64,000 nucleotides of DNA from Oscillospiraceae bacterium (lineage in GTDB: Bacteria; Bacillota; Clostridia; Oscillospirales; Ruminococcaceae). Both the position numbers and the translations under genes were made by a program. The notes under the pieces were generated by a model. It saw only the letters and a list, made by a program, of their open reading frames with translations, had not been told where the DNA came from and searched no databases. The stretch covers positions 46,052 through 110,051 of the forward strand of contig JAFSEU010000017.1 of assembly GCA_017435565.1 (NCBI GenBank), read 5' to 3'. Positions 44,898 through 53,042 of this stretch are shown piece by piece (position 1 is the first letter of the stretch; every line of letters starts with the position of its first letter).

Positions 44898-45482
44898 ATG
44901 GAACTCGGAGCTGCATTTTTCATAAACAGCATATTGCTGGGAATCGGACTTGCAATGGATGCCTTTTCCGTGTCGCTTGCAAATGGGCTTAACAATCCCG
45001 CAATCACATTCAGAAAAGCCCTTCTCATATCGGGCGTATTCAGTTTATTCCAGGCGATAATGCCCTTGGCGGGATATTTCCTTGTCCATAGCTTCATAAG
45101 CATATTCAGGTCGTTTGAAAAGCTTGTGCCCTGCATTGCTCTTTTGCTACTCTGGTACATAGGAATCAGGATGCTGCTTGGCGGAATGCATACCGATTCC
45201 GACAAAAGCACAAGCAAAAGTCTGACTCTTGCCGCGCTCACAACTCAAGGCATTGCAACTTCAATTGACGCACTTTCAGTCGGATTTACAATTTCGGAAT
45301 ATGACTCCTCTGCCGCAATATGCTGTGCTCTGCTCATCGCCGCAATAACCTTCCCGATATGCACCATAGGCGTTATGGTCGGTAAAAAAATCGGAAACAG
45401 ATACACATCAAAAGCGGCAATTCTCGGCGCAGGCATATTGATATTCATCGGCGCCGAAATTTTTCTGAGCAGCTTTTTTTAA
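44898..45482 (+). CDS. mntP: Putative manganese efflux pump MntP
   Basis: 194 aa, six membrane helices in two repeats with GIGLAMDAFSVSLANG and GIATSIDALSVG, the Asp-containing motifs of MntP. It exports Mn2+. Start ATG 44898 follows GGAGTG; GTG 44889 lies in that site. No yybP-ykoY manganese riboswitch is apparent upstream. It is divergent from the cotJ operon, which encodes a Mn protein. Confidence 0.93.
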   Translation: MELGAAFFINSILLGIGLAMDAFSVSLANGLNNPAITFRKALLISGVFSLFQAIMPLAGYFLVHSFISIFRSFEKLVPCIALLLLWYIGIRMLLGGMHTDSDKSTSKSLTLAALTTQGIATSIDALSVGFTISEYDSSAAICCALLIAAITFPICTIGVMVGKKIGNRYTSKAAILGAGILIFIGAEIFLSSFF

Positions 45483-45486
45483 AAGC

Positions 45487-45533
45487 AAAAAGCCATAATG
45501 CGGGTATAACCTCACGCACTATGGCTTTTTTTA
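45487..45533. terminator. Terminator after mntP
   Basis: AAAAGCCATA pairs with TATGGCTTTT with an inner GCG/CGC helix; T runs on both sides suggest action in both directions. Confidence 0.85.
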
Positions 45534-45575
45534 ATTTGCTATTTCTTTACTTTATCTTCAATATCATCAATCATT

Positions 45576-46097
45576 TTACCCGTTATACGGTACAAACGGC
45601 AATTCAATCCCCGAATTGCTTTGTGATGAGCTGTCATCAGGCTCACTCTGCGAACCTTCGTTCTGAGAAGCTGACTGCGAATCGGATTCATCATCAACAG
45701 TATCATCAACAATTTCTCCGCCCTCGCTCTCAGGCTGAGAAACGTTACCACTCTGTGATGAGCTTTCGCCTTCCGAGCCGCCGTCTCCTTCATCGGGAAC
45801 AATTATTTCAGTTTCATCATCAGAAGATTCCGCATCATCGTCAACATCATTATCATCAACTGATTTGCTTTCGTCTTCATATTGTGATGACTCATCGGAC
45901 GTACTGTCGGAAACAACGTTGTCCTGAGACTGAGACGTGTGCGAATCACCGATTATATCATCACTCTGCGAAGAATATCCGCTGTTTTGTAAGCTTTCAC
46001 TTTCCTTACCTTTGTTTTTATCCTTATCGGTGCACCCGAATGAAAACAGTGTGCATAATGCAACTGCCGTCACCAGAGCACAACGCAAAATCCTCAT
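45576..46097 (-). CDS. Acidic Ser/Asp-rich lipoprotein
   Basis: 173 aa. Signal peptide with lipobox FSFGC (Cys about 22), then a low-complexity region rich in Ser, Asp, Glu and Gln with no folded domain visible, ending IELPFVPYNG. ATG 46097 lies nine bases after AAAAGGGGA; the upstream extension lacks a signal. Probably a surface stalk or cell-wall spanning lipoprotein; function unknown. Confidence 0.72.
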   Translation of the reverse strand: MRILRCALVTAVALCTLFSFGCTDKDKNKGKESESLQNSGYSSQSDDIIGDSHTSQSQDNVVSDSTSDESSQYEDESKSVDDNDVDDDAESSDDETEIIVPDEGDGGSEGESSSQSGNVSQPESEGGEIVDDTVDDESDSQSASQNEGSQSEPDDSSSQSNSGIELPFVPYNG

Positions 46098-46204
46098 AAT
46101 CAAACATCCCCTTTTCACCTGTTGTTTTATATCATTATAACATATAAAATTCAATTTGAAAAGAAGATTTATAAAAAATTACATATATATTTTATCAAAC
46201 CGAA

Positions 46205-46233
46205 TAGACATTTATATATGTTTGTGATATAAT
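46205..46233 (+). promoter_or_regulatory. Promoter of the ECF S / DUF1893 / aldo-keto reductase operon
   Basis: TAGACA (46205-46210), 17-nt spacer, TGA-TATAAT (-10 at 46228-46233). Predicted start near 46240. Confidence 0.8.
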
Positions 46234-46245
46234 TCAGAATAGCGG

Positions 46246-46281
46246 TGACCTGTCACGGCTTAGTACAGGTCAAAACTCGTG
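46246..46281 (+). ncRNA. Structured 5' leader before the ECF S component gene
   Basis: Perfect 8-bp stem TGACCTGT (46246-46253) / ACAGGTCA (46265-46272) at the very start of the predicted transcript, with an 11-nt loop whose CACGG could pair with TCGTG at 46277-46281. The AAAAGGAGG ribosome site follows at 46296. This resembles small translation-controlling aptamers in layout, but no known class is recognised and the pseudoknot geometry is tight. Confidence 0.4.
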
Positions 46282-46311
46282 TGATAAAACCATCTAAAAG
46301 GAGGCAGTCCC

Positions 46312-46878
46312 ATGTCAAACAGAATCGGTGCCATCAGCGCACAAAAGGTTTTGCAAAAAGCGGTTTTTGCAGCATTTTTCACCGCTTTTTCAATAATTCT
46401 ACCTCAGGTATTCCACGCTGTCGGAAATGCTCTGGGCATATCGTCTGCAATCGGCACAGCCCTTCTCCCGATGCATCTTCCCGTGCTTGCATCAGGCTTT
46501 TTATGCGGACCGTATGTCGGTCTTTTTGTAGGAATCGCAAGCCCCGTTATCAGCCATTTTATCAGTGCAATGCCTGCTATGACTGTTTTGCCATTCATCA
46601 CAATCGAGCTTGCTTTCTACGGTGCTTTTGCAGGGTTTTTGACAAGAAAATCCTCATACAGCATTGCAAAGCTTATAACCGTGCAGATTATCGGACGTGC
46701 AGCCCGTGCTCTGGCGGTCCTTGCCGCATTTTATATTTTCGGCTCATCAAAAATCCACCCTGCTGCAATTGCTGAATTTATCAAGGCAGGAATTCCCGGA
46801 ATCGTTCTTCAATGGGTAATAATCACCGCAGCTATCAGATATTTTGAAAAGAATAAGAATTATGAATATGACAGATGA
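46312..46878 (+). CDS. ECF transporter S component
   Basis: 188 aa, six membrane helices. LLPMHLPVLASGFLCGPYVG is the typical segment of the substrate-binding subunit of vitamin ECF importers. The vitamin cannot be named; a hairpin leader suggests metabolite control. AAAAGGAGG precedes the ATG. The next gene overlaps its end. Confidence 0.88.
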   Translation: MSNRIGAISAQKVLQKAVFAAFFTAFSIILPQVFHAVGNALGISSAIGTALLPMHLPVLASGFLCGPYVGLFVGIASPVISHFISAMPAMTVLPFITIELAFYGAFAGFLTRKSSYSIAKLITVQIIGRAARALAVLAAFYIFGSSKIHPAAIAEFIKAGIPGIVLQWVIITAAIRYFEKNKNYEYDR

Positions 46879-47293
46879 CGCAAAAATCGCAAAAGAAATA
46901 CTTGATTCGCAAGACTACACCTGCGTAATATGCAAGGGTAATATGATATGTACAAGCACAGAGAGAGGAATCGCACCGCTTTTAAAGCTTATTGACAACG
47001 ACGTTTCACTCGAAGGCTTTTGTGCCGCAGATAAGGTCGTAGGCAAATCTGCAGCAATGCTGTATAAGCTCCTTGGAATCGACTATGTATATGCAAATGT
47101 CATAAGCGATGCGGCGGCGCACTTCTTTGAGATTGAAAACATCGGATTTTCATATAACCAAAAGGTCGAAATGATTCGCAACCGCACAAACGACGGCTTC
47201 TGCCCTATGGAACAAACAGTATTGAATATCAGTGACTGTGAAAAGGCTCTTGAAGCCTTGCGCAGAAAGCTTAACGAAATGAAAGGAAACTGA
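46862..47293 (+). CDS. DUF1893 domain protein
   Basis: 143 aa. TCVICKGNMICTSTERGIAP and AADKVVGKSAAMLY match DUF1893, a family with a cytidine-deaminase-like fold whose biochemical role is unknown. Overlaps the ECF S gene by 17 bp and lies two bases before the reductase, so all three are one operon. TTG 46844, ATG 46862 and ATG 46868 are possible starts. Confidence 0.85.
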   Translation: MNMTDDAKIAKEILDSQDYTCVICKGNMICTSTERGIAPLLKLIDNDVSLEGFCAADKVVGKSAAMLYKLLGIDYVYANVISDAAAHFFEIENIGFSYNQKVEMIRNRTNDGFCPMEQTVLNISDCEKALEALRRKLNEMKGN

Positions 47294-47295
47294 TT

Positions 47296-48408
47296 ATGAA
47301 AAAACTCGGATTCGGATTTATGCGCCTTCCCCTTCTTGACGGAAACGACCCTACAAGCTTTGATAAAAGCCAGATATGCGAAATGGTCGATAAGTTTTTA
47401 GAGCTCGGCTTTAATTATTTTGACACGGCTTATATGTACCATAACGGTACCAGTGAAAACATAATAAAGGAAGTTCTCGTTGACAGATATGACCGCAGCG
47501 ACTTTCTTCTTGCAACCAAAATGCCCACAATGATGCTCAAGGAAAAGGATGATCTGGAGCGCATTTTCTCTGAGCAGCTCGAAAAAACAGGCGCTGAGTA
47601 TTTTGACTATTACCTTATGCACTGCCTGACCAAAGAAAACTATGAAATCACGGAGCGTCTCGGCGGATTTGAATTTGCGCTTGAAAAGAAAAGCCAAGGG
47701 CTGATAAAGAAGCTGGGCTTTTCATTCCACGACACGCCCGAGCTTCTTGACAAGATTCTGACAGAGCACCCCGAAACAGAATTCGTCCAGCTTCAGATAA
47801 ACTATCTCGACTGGGACAGCGAGGACGTGCAATCCGAAAGATGCTATAACATCGCTGTAAAGCACGGCAAGGAAGTCATCGTTATGGAGCCGATTAAAGG
47901 CGGAAGCCTTGCAAACGTTCCTAAAAGGGCAGAAAAGCTCTTTAAGGAAACAGAGCCTCAGATGTCGGTTGCATCGTGGGCGATCCGTTTTGCCGCAAGC
48001 CTGCCCAACGTCATTATGGTATTAAGCGGAATGAGCAACCTTGGTCAGCTTTGCGACAACACCTCATATATGAACAACTTCGTACCACTTAATAACAATG
48101 AAATCAATATCTGTATGAATGCGGCGGATATTATAAAATCCACAATTGCCGTCAATTGCACAAAGTGCCGTTATTGCATTGAAGGCTGCCCGATGAACAT
48201 TGCAATCTGCGAATATTTTGCGCTTCTCAACGCTCTTAACAGCGGCGAAAAGGAGCTTTGTGAGCTAAAAACGGAATATTCAGGTTTTGCCGAAAAATAC
48301 GGCAAAGCGTCGGATTGTATAGGCTGCGGTCAATGTGAACAGCATTGCCCCCAGCACATCAAAATCATTTCTACATTGGAAAATACCGCATCAGTCTTTG
48401 AGGACTGA
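47296..48408 (+). CDS. Aldo/keto reductase with C-terminal 4Fe-4S domain
   Basis: 370 aa. N-terminal TIM-barrel (FGFMRLPLLD, FDTAYMYHNG with catalytic Asp and Tyr, MHCL) and a C-terminal ferredoxin-like part with CTKCRYCIEGCP and CIGCGQCEQHCP. The type is common in anaerobes. Substrate unknown. Last gene of the ECF S-DUF1893 operon. Confidence 0.93.
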   Translation: MKKLGFGFMRLPLLDGNDPTSFDKSQICEMVDKFLELGFNYFDTAYMYHNGTSENIIKEVLVDRYDRSDFLLATKMPTMMLKEKDDLERIFSEQLEKTGAEYFDYYLMHCLTKENYEITERLGGFEFALEKKSQGLIKKLGFSFHDTPELLDKILTEHPETEFVQLQINYLDWDSEDVQSERCYNIAVKHGKEVIVMEPIKGGSLANVPKRAEKLFKETEPQMSVASWAIRFAASLPNVIMVLSGMSNLGQLCDNTSYMNNFVPLNNNEINICMNAADIIKSTIAVNCTKCRYCIEGCPMNIAICEYFALLNALNSGEKELCELKTEYSGFAEKYGKASDCIGCGQCEQHCPQHIKIISTLENTASVFED

Positions 48409-48443
48409 TGCAAAAAATCATATGTAAACGTTTATATTTTATA

Positions 48444-48472
48444 TTGCTTTATGCGCAGAATCGTGATATAAT
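48444..48472 (+). promoter_or_regulatory. Promoter of the CotH lipoprotein gene
   Basis: TTGCTT (48444-48449), 17-nt spacer, TGA-TATAAT (-10 at 48467-48472). Confidence 0.75.
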
Positions 48473-48502
48473 TAGCGAGATAACAATATAATGGAGATAT
48501 TT

Positions 48503-50302
48503 ATGAAAAGGACATTTTTAAAAAAAGCTTGTCTTGTACTCTGTATTGCAGCAATGCTTTGCTCCTGCTCGCAAAGCACTGAACAAAGTACTGAACAAAG
48601 CTCTGAGCAGCAAAGCAGCTCATCTTCAGTGTCTTCACTAGAGGATTATGTCGTATCAGCCCCTGCCGACAAGACTTATACCTTCGTTGACAATTCGCCT
48701 GTATTTTCTCTTGATGATACCTTCTATCCCTGCTCAATCAAGGTAGATCTTCTGACAGCGACGGACGCTGAAATTTACTATACTCTTGACGGTTCTGAAC
48801 CCACCAGGGAATCAAGCCTTTTTTCCGAATCAATTCTGTTTGAGTGCGAAAAGAGCGATTTTCCGACGGCGCACACCGTAAAAGCCAAGGCGTTCTATGC
48901 TGACGGAACAGAATCAGCTGTTTCCGTACACACATATTTCTGTGCAAAAAATGTTGACGAGCGCTTCTCGACAGCCGTTTTTTCAATAACAGCCGACCCC
49001 GCACTTCTTACCGAAGGCCCCGACGGAATTTTATACGGCGACAATCACGAGCTCAGAGGCTCTGAAAGCGAACGCGAAATCCACCTTCAGGCGTGGGATA
49101 AGTCCGGAAACGAAATCTTGTCGCAATACTGCGGAATCAGAATTTACGGCGGCGCCTCGCGTGAATCAAGCATAAAATCCTTCAAGCTTTTTGCAAGAAA
49201 ACGCTATGCATCGGGAATAGGAAGCTTCAAGACCGACATTTTCGGAACACCCGTTGAAGATTCAAGCGGCGATATAATCGCAAAATATGATAAGCTCGTT
49301 CTGAGAAATTCAGGTAATGACTTTCAGTTTGCCTTCATAAGAGACGAGCTTAACCAGAATCTCGCAATGCAGGCAGGCTTTACTGATTATGAAGCAGTCG
49401 TACCTGCTGTATGCTATGTCAACGGTGAGTATTACGGCTTCTTCTGGCTACACGAAAATTACTGTGATGACTATTTCAAAAACAAATATCCCAATGAAAA
49501 TGCTCAGGGCGAATTTATGATTCTTGAAGGCACCGAAACCGGAAAAAATGTCGAAGAAGGTGACGAAACCGAACCTTTTGCCGAAGAATTCAACGCTATG
49601 TATGAATCCTTCTGTGCAATGGATTTGACAGACGAAGCAAATTATGCTTTGCTGTGCGAATTTATGGATGTGGAGAATTACCTCGATTATTACGCATTCA
49701 ATATCTACATAAACAACAAGGACTGGCCGCAGAACAACTATAAATGCTACCGCTATTCCCCTCTTGAGGGCGAAAGCGAATACGACGGCGTTTACGACGG
49801 AAGATGGCGCTTTCTGCTTCACGATATGGACTATACCTACGGTATGTATGAACAGACCGAGGTAATGGCAAACTACAACAATATCGGACAGATTCTCAAA
49901 GAGGGAAGCGAACGCTACTCTCCTCTTTTTGAAAAGCTGATGCACAGAAGCGACTGCCGCGAATATTTTACAGCAAAGATAAACGAGCTTGCAAGCGGTG
50001 TGCTCAGCGAACAGAATATTGTCGATACGCTCGGTGTAATGAGCAGTATGCGTTATTTTGAGCAGAATTATTACTACAAGCACATTGAAAATATGCGTAA
50101 TAAGGGCGCAGACGACCTCTGGACATACGAAGGTCATCTTACATATTATGTTCAGCTGATAAAGGATTTTGCCGCACAAAGAAGCGATTATATCCTATCA
50201 TATGTGGATTCGGAGCTTGCAAAATATGATAACGCCACAGAAAGCGAAGGCTCTTCCGAAGAACTTTCCCAAAGCAGCGAATCAAGCGAAACTTCGGAAT
50301 AA
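48503..50302 (+). CDS. CotH-domain lipoprotein with chitobiase-like beta domain
   Basis: 599 aa. Signal peptide with lipobox at LCSCSQ, Ser/Gln-rich linker, a CHB_HEX_C-type beta domain (AEIYYTLDGSEPT, about 75-150), then a CotH kinase-like domain (IRIYGGASRESSIKSFKLFA; KLVLRNSGNDF; GFFWLHENYCDDYF; LLHDMDYTYG with the kinase-like Asp). CotH proteins phosphorylate surface or coat proteins and are found in cellulosome clusters of Ruminococcus. Ser-rich acidic tail. ATG 48503 follows GGAGATATTT. GH43 and GH5 genes follow. Confidence 0.9.
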   Translation: MKRTFLKKACLVLCIAAMLCSCSQSTEQSTEQSSEQQSSSSSVSSLEDYVVSAPADKTYTFVDNSPVFSLDDTFYPCSIKVDLLTATDAEIYYTLDGSEPTRESSLFSESILFECEKSDFPTAHTVKAKAFYADGTESAVSVHTYFCAKNVDERFSTAVFSITADPALLTEGPDGILYGDNHELRGSESEREIHLQAWDKSGNEILSQYCGIRIYGGASRESSIKSFKLFARKRYASGIGSFKTDIFGTPVEDSSGDIIAKYDKLVLRNSGNDFQFAFIRDELNQNLAMQAGFTDYEAVVPAVCYVNGEYYGFFWLHENYCDDYFKNKYPNENAQGEFMILEGTETGKNVEEGDETEPFAEEFNAMYESFCAMDLTDEANYALLCEFMDVENYLDYYAFNIYINNKDWPQNNYKCYRYSPLEGESEYDGVYDGRWRFLLHDMDYTYGMYEQTEVMANYNNIGQILKEGSERYSPLFEKLMHRSDCREYFTAKINELASGVLSEQNIVDTLGVMSSMRYFEQNYYYKHIENMRNKGADDLWTYEGHLTYYVQLIKDFAAQRSDYILSYVDSELAKYDNATESEGSSEELSQSSESSETSE

Positions 50303-50436
50303 CAGCACTCATACAAACCAAAACAATAATGTCTGTTTTGTGCTGATATCTGTCGCAAAAATCAAGGCAGAATGCTGCATATTTTATGTATAATAAATTA
50401 TGTACATTATCTATGCAATATTAAGGAGAAAGTTTT

Positions 50437-51753
50437 ATGTCAAACCCCTACCTGCCTAAGTGGGAATATATTCCCGACGGTGAACCAAGAGTTTTCGGCA
50501 ATCGTGTATACGTTTACGGCTCACATGACAGAGTGTGCTCCGATGCCTTCTGCGACTATAAGCTTAAGGTCTGGTCTGCACCGCTTGACAATTTGAACGA
50601 ATGGGTCTGCCACGGTGACTGCTTTCATACAAGAGTGGATTTTGACCACAACTGCGACGTTGACTGGACTGAAAACGAGCTTTATGCGCCCGATGTTGTC
50701 GAAAAAGACGGCAAATATTATCTTTATGCATACATTGTAAACGCAAAAGGCTGTGTTGCCGTAAGCGACACTCCCACAGGGCCTTTCAAGCTAATCTCGA
50801 CATATAAATACAACATTGAAAACCATTATGACAACGGAACCTTCATTGACCCGGGTGTGCTTGTTGATGACGACGGCAAGGTCTATATATACTGCGGATT
50901 CTTAGGGTCATATATGGCACAGATAAACCCCGATAATATGTACGAAATTATCGACGGCACATATCAGCTTGATATTATTCCGAAGGAAGAACCTTTCTCG
51001 TTTTTCGAGGCATGCTCGCCCCGAAAGGTCGGCGATAAATATTATATGATTTATTCGCCGCAAATCGGCAGCCGTTTGGTTTATGCCACAAGCGACTCGC
51101 CCACAGGCCCGTTTGAATACGGCGGAATCATCGTTGACAACGGTGTTGACTACCCCGGCGGAAACAATCACGGCTCAATATGCTGCATAAACGGTCAATG
51201 GTACATTTTCTATCACCGTATGACAAACGGCACAATTATGTCGCGCAGAGCCTGCGTTGAAAGAATTCAAATTCTGCCTGACGGCAGCATACCGCAGGTT
51301 GAAATGACGTCATTAGGGTTTGAAGCCGCGCTCAACCCCTATAAGCAGACTGACGCCGAAATTGCCTGCGTGTTGAAAAACGGCTGTTTTATAACTGAGA
51401 AAAATCCATTTTCAAGAGTTGTTGCAAACATAACCGACGGTTGTGTCATCGGCTATAAATACTTCGATTTCGGCGATGACTTTTCACAGACATCGATGAA
51501 ATTTTTAGCCAAGGTTTCAGGCTGCGGCGCAAAATCAAAAATGCACATAATCATCGATGATTATGAAAACGGCGAAGAAATCGGCGTTTGCGAAATAGGC
51601 ACCGACGGCGGCCTTGTCAGTGCGAATTTAAAATGTGTCAATGGTGTACATTCAGTATTTTTCAGAATTGAGGCGGCCTTTGGCGGCTGCTTTAAGGATA
51701 TGTTCAAGGGCAGAACGCTCTTCGAGCTTGAATCATTTGTATTTACAAAATAG
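50437..51753 (+). CDS. GH43-family glycoside hydrolase (intracellular)
   Basis: 438 aa, no signal peptide. N-terminal five-bladed propeller with the family start PDGEPRVFGNRVYVYGSHD, LYAPDVVEKDGKYYLYAY, and FFEACSPRKVGDKYYMIYS holding the acid Glu; YPGGNNHGSI and WYIFYHR follow. A beta-sandwich of about 120 residues at the C-terminus resembles CBM6-like modules. Probably an arabinofuranosidase or xylosidase on imported oligosaccharides. AAGGAGAAAG site; nine bases before the GH5 gene. Confidence 0.9.
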   Translation: MSNPYLPKWEYIPDGEPRVFGNRVYVYGSHDRVCSDAFCDYKLKVWSAPLDNLNEWVCHGDCFHTRVDFDHNCDVDWTENELYAPDVVEKDGKYYLYAYIVNAKGCVAVSDTPTGPFKLISTYKYNIENHYDNGTFIDPGVLVDDDGKVYIYCGFLGSYMAQINPDNMYEIIDGTYQLDIIPKEEPFSFFEACSPRKVGDKYYMIYSPQIGSRLVYATSDSPTGPFEYGGIIVDNGVDYPGGNNHGSICCINGQWYIFYHRMTNGTIMSRRACVERIQILPDGSIPQVEMTSLGFEAALNPYKQTDAEIACVLKNGCFITEKNPFSRVVANITDGCVIGYKYFDFGDDFSQTSMKFLAKVSGCGAKSKMHIIIDDYENGEEIGVCEIGTDGGLVSANLKCVNGVHSVFFRIEAAFGGCFKDMFKGRTLFELESFVFTK

Positions 51754-51761
51754 GAGGATTT

Positions 51762-52982
51762 ATGAAAAAAGGACTTTTTAAACTCATTGCAATTTTCACT
51801 GCGTGTCTGACGCTCGGCTCAGCTGTTGCGTGCGGCGGTACAGAAGATGAAAAAAGCAAATCAAGCAAATCAGAAAACTCCGGTTCTTCGTCGGCATCAT
51901 CAGAATCATCTGAAATCGTCGAGGAAGACTCAGAAGTTCCGGCAACGTCCATTGAAGTTGCAGCAGATATGGGCAACGGCTGGAACCTCGGAAACACAAT
52001 GGAGGCAGTTGCAAACTGGCTCGGTGACAACCCCACCCCTTATGCTTTTGAGCAGGCCTGGGGTCAGCCTGTTACAACCAAGGAATGTATTGAAGGCATT
52101 AAAGCAGCAGGATTCAACTCCGTGCGAATCCCTGTGGCATGGTCTAATATGATGTCCGATGACGGAACCTACACAATTGACCCTGCATATATTCAGAGAG
52201 TTGACGAAATCATAGGCTATGTGCTCGACGCAGATATGTATGCGGTTGTAAATATTCATTGGGACAATGGCTGGTGGAAAGATTTCGGCAGCTCCGATGC
52301 TGCAGTCAGCGAGGCTGCAATGGCAAAATATACAGCAATCTGGACTCAGCTTTCCGAGCACTATAAAGACTATTCTCACAAGCTGATTCTTGAATCCGCA
52401 AACGAAGAGCTCGGCCATTCTCTTGGCGAAAATCTTTCAGATGACCAGCGTTACACTATTACACACGATATCAACCAGAAGTTTGTTGACATCGTAAGAG
52501 CTTCGGGTTCAAAAAATGCCGAAAGGTTCCTTTTGATTGCAGGCTTCAATACCGACATTAACAACACCTGCGATGACAGATATGTAATGCCCACCGATAC
52601 AATCGAAAACCACCTTCTCATCTCTGTTCACTACTACACACCCGCACACTACTGCATTGCAAGCGAACCCGACAACTCGTGGGGATACAAAGAGTCCTGG
52701 GGAACGGATGCAGATAAGTCCGAAATGAGAAGCTATTTTGAAAAAATGAAGAAATTTACCGACGCAGGCTATGGCGTTGTAATCGGCGAATACGGCGTAT
52801 GCGAAATTAAGGTTAATGGCATAAACGGTTTAAAGCCCGGTGCCGAAGATTTTGCAATCAGCGTTATGACAATTGCCGAAGAATTCGGCTACTGCCCGAT
52901 GCTGTGGGATACAGGTGCCTGGTATGACAGAACAATCTGCGTTATGAAGACACAGGCCGTTGCGGATTATCTTGCACAGTAA
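51762..52982 (+). CDS. GH5 endoglucanase, lipoprotein
   Basis: 406 aa. Signal peptide with lipobox SAVACG (Cys about 24), Ser/Glu linker to residue about 65, then a GH5 barrel: NGWNLGNTMEA, FNSVRIPVAW, VVNIHWDNGWW, LILESANEEL (acid/base Glu), VVIGEYGV (nucleophile Glu), and MLWDTG. The first motifs suggest subfamily GH5_4, a cellulase/xyloglucanase group. Unlike the GH9 enzyme it has no dockerin and is membrane-anchored. Co-transcribed with GH43; terminator follows. Confidence 0.95.
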   Translation: MKKGLFKLIAIFTACLTLGSAVACGGTEDEKSKSSKSENSGSSSASSESSEIVEEDSEVPATSIEVAADMGNGWNLGNTMEAVANWLGDNPTPYAFEQAWGQPVTTKECIEGIKAAGFNSVRIPVAWSNMMSDDGTYTIDPAYIQRVDEIIGYVLDADMYAVVNIHWDNGWWKDFGSSDAAVSEAAMAKYTAIWTQLSEHYKDYSHKLILESANEELGHSLGENLSDDQRYTITHDINQKFVDIVRASGSKNAERFLLIAGFNTDINNTCDDRYVMPTDTIENHLLISVHYYTPAHYCIASEPDNSWGYKESWGTDADKSEMRSYFEKMKKFTDAGYGVVIGEYGVCEIKVNGINGLKPGAEDFAISVMTIAEEFGYCPMLWDTGAWYDRTICVMKTQAVADYLAQ

Positions 52983-52999
52983 TAATATTCAAAAAATCA

Positions 53000-53037
53000 A
53001 GAGCATTTGAGACTTAAACTCAAATGCTCTTTTTTTG
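53000..53037 (+). terminator. Terminator of the CotH-GH43-GH5 run
   Basis: 12-bp perfect stem (53000-53011 with 53019-53030) followed by seven T; serves converging genes. Confidence 0.92.
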
Positions 53038-53042
53038 ATTTG

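Noticed and set aside
45521..46099. 192-residue plus-strand frame rich in His/Arg
   Set aside because: Antisense to the low-complexity acidic lipoprotein; composition is the complement of its Ser/Asp codons.
46246..46311. preQ1-I, preQ1-II or TPP riboswitch
   Set aside because: Hairpin-plus-SD layout is similar, but the conserved nucleotides of preQ1 loops and the TPP CUGAGA box are absent.
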